Assembly: GCA_001771535.1 (NCBI GenBank)
Contig: MEUB01000020.1
Location: forward strand, 1 to 45,345
DNA length: 45,345 bases
Direction: 5' to 3'
Origin: a candidate division WOR-1 bacterium RIFOXYB2_FULL_37_13
Lineage (GTDB): Bacteria > Margulisbacteria > WOR-1 > XYC2-FULL-46-14 > XYC2-FULL-37-10
Shown here: positions 1-5,341 of the stretch, in pieces
Numbering within the stretch: the stretch's first letter is position 1
Layout: each line of letters begins with the position of its first letter
Program-made: the position numbers and the translations under genes
The notes under the pieces: generated by a model
The model's input: only the letters and a program-made list of their open reading frames with translations
Database searches by the model: none
Told to the model about the DNA's origin: nothing

Positions 1-75
1 GATACTTTTGATCTGAATCAATCTTTTCATCAATATGACCCATTGATTGATGCTTTAAAATCAGATTTTAAATAA
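1..75 (+). CDS. 3' end of an upstream gene (partial)
   Basis: An open frame runs from the first base to a TAA at 73-75 and would encode the last 24 residues of a protein ending in ALKSDFK. It is too short to assign to a family. It is credible as a gene tail because the next gene has its own promoter starting about 50 nt later. It could also be chance. Confidence 0.3.
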   Translation, partial: DTFDLNQSFHQYDPLIDALKSDFK

Positions 76-122
76 CTATTCAACCTCACAAAACAAAACA
101 GAGCCTTGGACATTTTAAATGA

Positions 123-151
123 TTGACTTTTATATTTCTTGGTGTTACAAT
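123..151 (+). promoter_or_regulatory. Sigma-70-type promoter for vapBC
   Basis: TTGACT at 123-128 and TACAAT at 146-151 are separated by 17 nt, a near-consensus housekeeping promoter. The strong ribosome-binding sequence AAGGAGGGG at 173-181 follows, just before the antitoxin ATG at 186. VapB-type antitoxins usually repress their own promoter, but no clear palindromic operator was found here. Confidence 0.7.
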
Positions 152-185
152 TTACAAAAAAGTAAAACCTTGAAGGAGGGGCATT

Positions 186-431
186 ATGACGACAAAGTTG
201 ACGCAAAAAGGACAAATTGTTATTCCGGTAGAACTTCGCAGAAAATATGATTTAGGAGCCGGGGCTGAAGTTGAACTTGCGGATATAGGCGGAGAGATCG
301 TAATTATTCCTATAGTTATAAAAAATCCTATAGATGAAGCCGTAGGGATAATAAAAGGGAGTAAATCGACAAGAGATATAATGAAAGCGATAAGAGATGA
401 GGAGGCTCGGTTTGAAAAGAAAAAAAGATAA
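186..431 (+). CDS. vapB: VapB/AbrB-type antitoxin
   Basis: This 81-residue protein opens with an AbrB/MazE-type swapped-hairpin DNA-binding domain, recognisable from TKLTQKGQIVIPVELRRKY (residues 3-21) and the following G-A-x-V/E strand. The C-terminal half (about residues 46-81) is charged, as expected for the segment that wraps and blocks a partner toxin. The downstream PIN gene overlaps its 3' end, the usual antitoxin-first order. By family knowledge the protein would neutralise the RNase and repress the operon. A second, decayed copy of this kind of antitoxin lies at 43735. Confidence 0.85.
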   Translation: MTTKLTQKGQIVIPVELRRKYDLGAGAEVELADIGGEIVIIPIVIKNPIDEAVGIIKGSKSTRDIMKAIRDEEARFEKKKR

Positions 432-837
432 CAGATTTGTCTTAGATTCTTTTGCTGTCCTTACTTATTTAAAAGAAGAGAATGGATGGCAAAAGGTTAA
501 GGAGCTTTTTTTGAAGGCAGAGGCAAAGATTATTTTGCTATATATGAATTATATTAATTTGGGAGAAGTTTATTATATAGCTTATCGTGAAAACGGAGCT
601 TCTGTTGCCGACAGGATTTTTTCTTTAATTAAACGCTGGCCTATACAATTTGTGGGGGTTGCTGAAAATATTGCTATAATTGCCGGAAGGATAAAGGCCG
701 AAAATAAGCTTTCTTATGCTGATGCATATGTTGTAGCGACCGCCCTACATAAAAGAGCCAAAATTGTTACGGGTGATCCAGAGTTTAAGTCGGTTGAAGC
801 TATTGTTGGCATAGACTGGCTACCAAAAAACCACTGA
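412..837 (+). CDS. vapC: VapC-type PIN-domain toxin ribonuclease
   Basis: The product is a PIN-fold RNase of about 141 residues. The four acidic metal-binding positions are visible in LDSFAV (D12), NLGEVY (E52), SYADAY (D104) and VTGDPEF (D122), so it looks catalytically intact. I place the start at TTG 412 because GGAGG lies at 401-405 with 6 nt spacing. An in-frame ATG at 397 would add five residues but has no ribosome-binding site. The gene overlaps vapB, implying coupled translation. VapC toxins typically cut tRNA or rRNA; the target cannot be read from sequence. Confidence 0.82.
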   Translation: MKRKKDNRFVLDSFAVLTYLKEENGWQKVKELFLKAEAKIILLYMNYINLGEVYYIAYRENGASVADRIFSLIKRWPIQFVGVAENIAIIAGRIKAENKLSYADAYVVATALHKRAKIVTGDPEFKSVEAIVGIDWLPKNH

Positions 838-900
838 ACTCAAAAATTATCTTAATTTATAGAGAAAAAGGTTTTGCTTTCGTTTTGACTGTCGCTCCCC
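838..900. other. Short intergenic stretch after vapC
   Basis: No gene and no convincing terminator is visible. The stretch is T-rich and contains a second TTGACT-like hexamer near 883, upstream of the stronger promoter that follows. Confidence 0.4.
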
Positions 901-929
901 TTGACTTTTTATTATCATTACCCTAAAAT
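901..929 (+). promoter_or_regulatory. Promoter of the thioredoxin-fold gene, nearly leaderless
   Basis: TTGACT at 901-906 and TAAAAT at 924-929 have the ideal 17-nt spacing. The ATG of the next gene is at 939, only 9 nt beyond the -10 box, and no Shine-Dalgarno sequence fits between them. Transcription would start at or within a few bases of the start codon. Confidence 0.6.
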
Positions 930-938
930 TAGCTTGTA

Positions 939-1424
939 ATGAGGTTTTTATTGTTGGTTGCAATGATAGCCATTATCGCTATCACTCCATGTATTGCGGC
1001 CGCAGTTCCTGTTAAGGGAGGCGTTCCCTCTGCTTTGTCTCTTTTGGATTTATCTAACAGGGCTGTTGACCTCCCTTCTTTTAAGGGCTCTTTTACTATC
1101 CTCTTCTTTTTTGCTTCGTGGAGCAAGTCCTGCGATAAAGAAGTCGAAATGTTAAATGAATTATATGATGCCTATGAAAAGAAGGATCTGCAAATTATTG
1201 GTGTATCTTTTGATAGGGATGCCGATGAAGTCAAGCAATTTGTTAAAGACAAGAAAATAAAATTTGATATCTTTGTTGACAAAAAACTTGTTTCAATTGA
1301 TAAATATGCCATACTTATTTTACCCACCACGTTTACCATAAATAAAAACGGAGAAATTGCCGGTATTTATGTTGACTTTGATTCCAATCTCAAACAGTCC
1401 CTCGCTAAGTTTTTGGGTCATTAA
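939..1424 (+). CDS. Exported thioredoxin-like (TlpA/ResA-type) protein with degenerate active site
   Basis: The 161-residue product begins with a hydrophobic export signal (residues 1-22, cleavage plausible after the AAA run) and continues as a redoxin/AhpC-TSA fold. Visible landmarks are the strand FTILFFFASW before the active site, the GVSFDRD strand and the cis-proline loop LPTTF (P129). TlpA/ResA proteins usually carry WCxxC; here it reads WSKSC (residues 61-65), so only the second cysteine remains. It may act as a monothiol, a peroxiredoxin-like protein or a non-catalytic binder. The stop codon overlaps the convergent HAD gene. Confidence 0.75.
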   Translation: MRFLLLVAMIAIIAITPCIAAAVPVKGGVPSALSLLDLSNRAVDLPSFKGSFTILFFFASWSKSCDKEVEMLNELYDAYEKKDLQIIGVSFDRDADEVKQFVKDKKIKFDIFVDKKLVSIDKYAILILPTTFTINKNGEIAGIYVDFDSNLKQSLAKFLGH

Positions 1425-1942
1425 AAACCTAACTTGTTGGATTCTATTTTTTCCAAAACCCATTTTTCTGCGTTTCTCATCCATTGGCGCAAAAACAATG
1501 TTTCAGGTGACATTGGGGAGACTAATATAGTGTGCATCCCTAATAAGTTTCCCCCCAATATATCCATAAATAACTGATCTCCAACTACCGCAACTTCTTT
1601 TGGTGAAAGCCCCATTTTTTTGCAGGCAGAATTAAAACTAAAAGGGAGCGGTTTCATCGAAAAGGTGGAAAAGGGAAGATTAAGTGTTTTTCCTATATAC
1701 GCAACCCTTGGTTGGTTCATGTTGTTTGACATTAAAAAAATAGAAAACCCTATGTCTTTTAATTTTTCTATAAAAGATAAAAGAACATGTGAGATCTCAA
1801 GCATTTGCCGTGGAAGAAGAGTGTCGTCGATATCCAGGACAAGGCCTTTTATCCCTTGGTGCTTTAAAGCTTTAAAATCGATTTGATAAATTGATTCTAA
1901 TTGTTCTTTTGGTTTTAATTTTTCCAGGATTTGATCAAACAT
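1421..1942 (-). CDS. YqeG-family HAD phosphatase
   Basis: This 173-residue protein matches the YqeG subgroup of HAD-superfamily IIIA phosphatases. Motif I is LDIDDTLLP (nucleophile D37, acid D39), motif II is the S/N of FLMSNN (72-73), motif III is K97 in SMKPLP, and motif IV is VVGDQLFMD (D122, D127). All catalytic positions are present and the length is normal. YqeG proteins have been linked to phosphatidylglycerophosphate dephosphorylation in some lineages, but the substrate here is unknown. It is the last gene of the minus-strand operon and overlaps the DUF4911-like gene by 8 nt. Confidence 0.85.
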   Translation of the reverse strand: MFDQILEKLKPKEQLESIYQIDFKALKHQGIKGLVLDIDDTLLPRQMLEISHVLLSFIEKLKDIGFSIFLMSNNMNQPRVAYIGKTLNLPFSTFSMKPLPFSFNSACKKMGLSPKEVAVVGDQLFMDILGGNLLGMHTILVSPMSPETLFLRQWMRNAEKWVLEKIESNKLGF

Positions 1943-2144
1943 TTTTCAGCTTCATTTTTTTTATCAACTTTTCAAAAGCACCTGTAAAATCAGGAGAGAC
2001 ATGAATATGTAAAGTCGCGAAATCATCTTTTGGCGGTTCCGGCGTTCTTAACGACAACATTCCTTGGAAAGCCTCAAAAAAAGGGGCATAAAATACAACC
2101 TCTTTTTTAGGGACTTTTATGAAGTAATCTTTGCAGTCTTTCAT
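1935..2144 (-). CDS. DUF4911-like small protein
   Basis: A 69-residue protein with the layout of DUF4911: an N-terminal strand (YFIKVPKKE), a helix around AFQGMLSLRT, a second strand (TLHIHVSPDF) and a closing basic helix. The function of that family is not established. It overlaps the upstream gene by an ATGA and the downstream HAD gene by 8 nt, so all three are probably co-translated. The family call rests on pattern recognition. Confidence 0.6.
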   Translation of the reverse strand: MKDCKDYFIKVPKKEVVFYAPFFEAFQGMLSLRTPEPPKDDFATLHIHVSPDFTGAFEKLIKKMKLKNV

Positions 2145-3091
2145 AGTTTTTCTATGTAAAAAAGAGGAATAATAGGCAGCTCTTTATAAATTATTGCATC
2201 AATTTCTTTTAATCTTTTAGTTTGTTCTTCTTTTAGCGCGGGGTCTATTTGAGCCAATTGATCCAATAGAGCATCAACGCGTTCGTTGCTGAAAAAGGTA
2301 AAATTCGCTTCTCCCTTTGAGTAGAGCAAAGGTCTGATTAATGCTTCTGTTTCTGTTTTTCCTGTATTTGTCGGTTTGCAGCTTTTGTCAGGGGAATATC
2401 CGCTTTTTATCGTGCCGTCGTAAGAGGCAAATATTTCCTGATCGTCTGCTTGCGGGATTTTATCGCATCCCAAGGCATGAAAAAGCCTGCTATTTTTATC
2501 TCCGATAAAGATAGAAAGAAAAGGATTTATTTTATACCCCATAAGAAATAAATGATCCTTGCCTGAATTAAGCGCTTTTCCCCAGACGGCGGATTCTTCG
2601 TAAGTGACCTCTTTTAAGTTTATTTTTATTCCTATCTTATTTAAATTGTTTTTTATTGTTTCAGCAATCATTTTTGTCTTTATTCCATCCGTATGCAAAA
2701 GGGTTAATTCTTTTGGACGGTTTTCACCTGAAGCTTTTAAAAGTTGTTTTGCCATGTTGGCGTTGTATGTGATTTCTTTTAAAGTGGTATCATTTCCCTG
2801 CATATTTGGCGGAATAACTCCTATAGGAACTACTTCTTCGCTCATGATTTTTGTCGTTATATACTGCTTGTTTATTGCATGCGCTATTGCTTCACGCGCT
2901 TTTACATTTGAAAAAACATCTTTATGCAGGTTAAATCCCAAAAACCAGACACCATCATATTCCTTGGCAAATGCTAGAGAAGAAAATCCTATTATGAAAA
3001 TGCAGATGCAGAGTAATTTGGTGGATGCCCGCAATATTATTTTACAACAATTGGGCATTGAATATTGGATATTGGTCATTTTCTTTCTCAT
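2141..3091 (-). CDS. Half-length peptide/nickel-type extracellular solute-binding protein (SBP_bac_5)
   Basis: The 316-residue product starts with an export signal (hydrophobic stretch about 26-41, likely cleavage after AFA at 42). It then enters directly the second half of an ABC transporter peptide-binding protein: LGFNLHKDVFSNVKAREAIAHA resembles the mid-protein signature of that family. The C-terminal lobe follows, ending with ELPIIPLFY. Family members are normally 500-600 residues, so the first lobe is missing. The signal may have been recruited to a gene fragment. No permease or ATPase gene is nearby, so a transport role is doubtful. ATG overlaps the fumarase stop as ATGA. Four heptamer repeats lie inside residues 5-14. 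Confidence 0.68.
   Translation of the reverse strand: MRKKMTNIQYSMPNCCKIILRASTKLLCICIFIIGFSSLAFAKEYDGVWFLGFNLHKDVFSNVKAREAIAHAINKQYITTKIMSEEVVPIGVIPPNMQGNDTTLKEITYNANMAKQLLKASGENRPKELTLLHTDGIKTKMIAETIKNNLNKIGIKINLKEVTYEESAVWGKALNSGKDHLFLMGYKINPFLSIFIGDKNSRLFHALGCDKIPQADDQEIFASYDGTIKSGYSPDKSCKPTNTGKTETEALIRPLLYSKGEANFTFFSNERVDALLDQLAQIDPALKEEQTKRLKEIDAIIYKELPIIPLFYIEKL
3050..3077. repeat. Heptanucleotide tandem array (4 units) at the 5' end of the solute-binding gene
   Basis: Four consecutive 7-mers are visible on the plus strand: ATTGGGC, ATTGAAT, ATTGGAT, ATTGGTC. They lie inside codons for the N-terminal NIQYSMPN segment of the minus-strand gene. The consensus resembles the 8-unit array at 43313-43368. 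Confidence 0.7.
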
Positions 3092-3606
3092 TTAAATATA
3101 TCTTCTCCATTAGAATCAGATGCAACAATTACAGGAAAATTTTCAACCTCAATCCTTAATATCGCCTCCGGCCCAAGTTCAGGAAATGCGATCATCTCGG
3201 ATTTTTTAACACATTTTCCAAGCAATGCGGCGACTCCCCCTGTTGCAAGAAAATAGACCGCTTGGTATTTCTTTAAGAGCTCTTTAACTTTTTGACTTCT
3301 TGGCCCTTTACCTATCATTCCTTTTAGTCCGTTTTGCAGCAATGGTTCGACAAAAGCGTCCATCCTGCCTGCAGTGGTAGGGCCGATTGATCCTACTAAC
3401 GATCCTTTTTTCCTAGGGGTTGGTCCAGCATAAAAAATTATCTGGCCATTTAAGTCAAAAGGAAGTTTTTTCCCTTTTGCAATTAATTCAACGAGTTTTT
3501 TATGTGCCTGGTCTCTTGCTGTATATAAAGTTCCGCTAATCAAAACACGATCTCCCGTTTTTAGGGAAGAGATGATATTGCTATCGAGGGGGGGTGCAAG
3601 TGTCAT
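3088..3606 (-). CDS. fumB: Class I fumarate hydratase, beta subunit
   Basis: The 172-residue protein is the C-terminal (beta) half of two-subunit, iron-sulfur class I fumarases. It shows the conserved GDRVLISGTLYTARD entry, a GPTPRKKG turn, GPTTAGRMD and ATGGVAALL, and has the normal length of the separate subunit. With the alpha subunit encoded just upstream it interconverts fumarate and malate in the cytoplasm. The start overlaps the alpha stop by four bases. Members of this family also act on tartrate, but the neighbouring malate dehydrogenase favours fumarase. Confidence 0.9.
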   Translation of the reverse strand: MTLAPPLDSNIISSLKTGDRVLISGTLYTARDQAHKKLVELIAKGKKLPFDLNGQIIFYAGPTPRKKGSLVGSIGPTTAGRMDAFVEPLLQNGLKGMIGKGPRSQKVKELLKKYQAVYFLATGGVAALLGKCVKKSEMIAFPELGPEAILRIEVENFPVIVASDSNGEDIFK

Positions 3607-4439
3607 ATCGTTGCTTCTTTATGCCTGTGAGAGTGGCATTGAAGGTTTATGGCGAGAGGCAGGCTTGCAATATGGCATGGTGCAACTTCAATGTGTACCG
3701 CAAGGGCAGTTATCTTTCCACTAAGCCCCATGGGGCCAACCTCCGTTTCATTTATTTTTTTAAGCAATATCTTTTCAAGATTTGCGATTTTTTTATCTTT
3801 ATTAAAGATATTCATAGGCCGAAGGAGAGCTTTTTTGGCAAGAGTCGCGACGCTGTCAAAAGTTCCACCAAGGCCAATGCCTACAATTAGAGGAGGGCAG
3901 GCTTTTACTCCGTTTTCTTTTATATAGTTAATAATAAGATTGAGAATTTCTTCTTTTGACGCGGTGGGGAGCAGCATCTTCAAAAAACTTGCGTTTTCAG
4001 CTCCGCCCCCTTTTGGCAAAACTATTATCTTGATCTTATCTCCGGGAACAATATCAATGTGAAGATTGGCGGGGGTATTGTCTTTTGTGTTTTCTCTTGA
4101 TAGCGGATTTTTGACTATAGATTTGCGCAGATTTTTATAAGCTTCGGTGACGCCGTCATTTATTGCTTTGTATAAGTTTCCTATAATATGAACGTCTTGC
4201 CCGATTTCAAGAAAGATTGTTGCTGTCCCTGTATCCTGGCATAAAGGCATTTTTTCTTCTCTTGCTATGTTTATATTGTCGATCAGCTCTTTTAAGATGC
4301 TTTTTTCTAAATTCGAAATTCCTTTTTTCTTGTAAGAAATTTTTATCGCCGATTCAACCTCTTTTGGCAGATCACAGGCGGCCTTTGTCAAAAGCTTTGC
4401 AATAGTCTCTTTTATTTTCGAACTGTTAATTTCTCGCAT
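3603..4439 (-). CDS. fumA: Class I fumarate hydratase, alpha subunit
   Basis: The 278-residue alpha subunit carries the 4Fe-4S cluster site. The three cysteines are C67 in PLCQDTG, C181 in KACPPLIVG and C268 in LQCHSHR. The GGGAENAS loop and GIGLGGTFD stretch are also typical. The gene begins inside the 3' end of malate dehydrogenase (28-nt overlap) and ends with ATGA into the beta subunit, so the three enzymes should be made in concert. An oxygen-sensitive class I enzyme fits an anaerobic or microaerobic organism, which is an inference. Confidence 0.92.
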   Translation of the reverse strand: MREINSSKIKETIAKLLTKAACDLPKEVESAIKISYKKKGISNLEKSILKELIDNINIAREEKMPLCQDTGTATIFLEIGQDVHIIGNLYKAINDGVTEAYKNLRKSIVKNPLSRENTKDNTPANLHIDIVPGDKIKIIVLPKGGGAENASFLKMLLPTASKEEILNLIINYIKENGVKACPPLIVGIGLGGTFDSVATLAKKALLRPMNIFNKDKKIANLEKILLKKINETEVGPMGLSGKITALAVHIEVAPCHIASLPLAINLQCHSHRHKEATI

Positions 4440-5341
4440 AATTTTTTTACAGCGTCCGCAGAAGCGTTTAGAGCTTTTTGTTCATCTGGTGTGAGCTTAA
4501 GCTCTATTATCTCTTCAACGCCATTCTTCCCAAGCTTTGCAGGAACTCCGACATAAACATCTTTTAGCCCATATTCTCCGTTAAGATATGCGCATGTTCC
4601 TACGATTTTTTTGCTGTCTTTAACAATTGCTTCTGCCATGGTGGCGGCAGAACTTCCAGGTGCATAATATGCAGAACCTGTTTTTAAGTGTTTTACAATT
4701 TCAGCCCCGCCGTTTTTTGTCCTTTCGACAATATTATCAATTTGTTTTTGAGTCATCTTTTCTGTTATCGGGCGTTTATCTATTGTTGACAGGTTGGGGA
4801 CTGGAACCATTAGATCGCCATGGCTTCCAAGGACTTCTGCATGGATATTTTTTACAGAAGAGCCTGTCATCTCGGATATGAAATATTGCATCCTTGCAGA
4901 ATCAAGGACTGGCGCCATTCCGATCACTTTATTTGGTGAAAGCCCTGAAACCTTATATGCAAGATAAGTCATTGCATCTAGCGGGTTTGTAACTATTATT
5001 AGAATAGTATTTGGCGATTGTTCAACGATATTTTTGACGATTGAAGAAAGTATTTCAGAATTTTTGGCGATCAGATCATCACGGGACATTCCGGGTTTTC
5101 TTGCCAATCCCGCGGTGATTACAACTACATCGGAATTTTGTGTATCTTCATAATCATTTGTCCCTTTAATTTTGGCATTAAACCCTTCAACCGCCCCTGC
5201 CTGCATCATATCGAGCGCTTTTCCTTGAGGTAACCCTTCTACTATGTCGATAAGGACTAAATCCTCAAACCCCATCTGCGCCAAGCGATATACGCATTGA
5301 GCCCCGACATTCCCGGCGCCGACGACTGTTATTTTTGGCAT
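4412..5341 (-). CDS. mdh: NAD-dependent malate dehydrogenase
   Basis: The 309-residue protein is of the LDH-like malate dehydrogenase type. GAGNVG (8-13) and acidic D32 form the NAD site. GLARKPGMSR supplies R81 and R87, and the arginine at 81 distinguishes malate from lactate dehydrogenases. D147, R150 and H174 (in GSHGD) are the catalytic/substrate residues. It oxidises malate to oxaloacetate, or the reverse, next to fumarase. The usual GMAGVLDSAR reads GMAPVLDSAR, a small deviation. Its ATG lies inside the last codons of the giant ATPase gene and no clear Shine-Dalgarno is visible. Confidence 0.93.
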   Translation of the reverse strand: MPKITVVGAGNVGAQCVYRLAQMGFEDLVLIDIVEGLPQGKALDMMQAGAVEGFNAKIKGTNDYEDTQNSDVVVITAGLARKPGMSRDDLIAKNSEILSSIVKNIVEQSPNTILIIVTNPLDAMTYLAYKVSGLSPNKVIGMAPVLDSARMQYFISEMTGSSVKNIHAEVLGSHGDLMVPVPNLSTIDKRPITEKMTQKQIDNIVERTKNGGAEIVKHLKTGSAYYAPGSSAATMAEAIVKDSKKIVGTCAYLNGEYGLKDVYVGVPAKLGKNGVEEIIELKLTPDEQKALNASADAVKKLCEKLTVRK

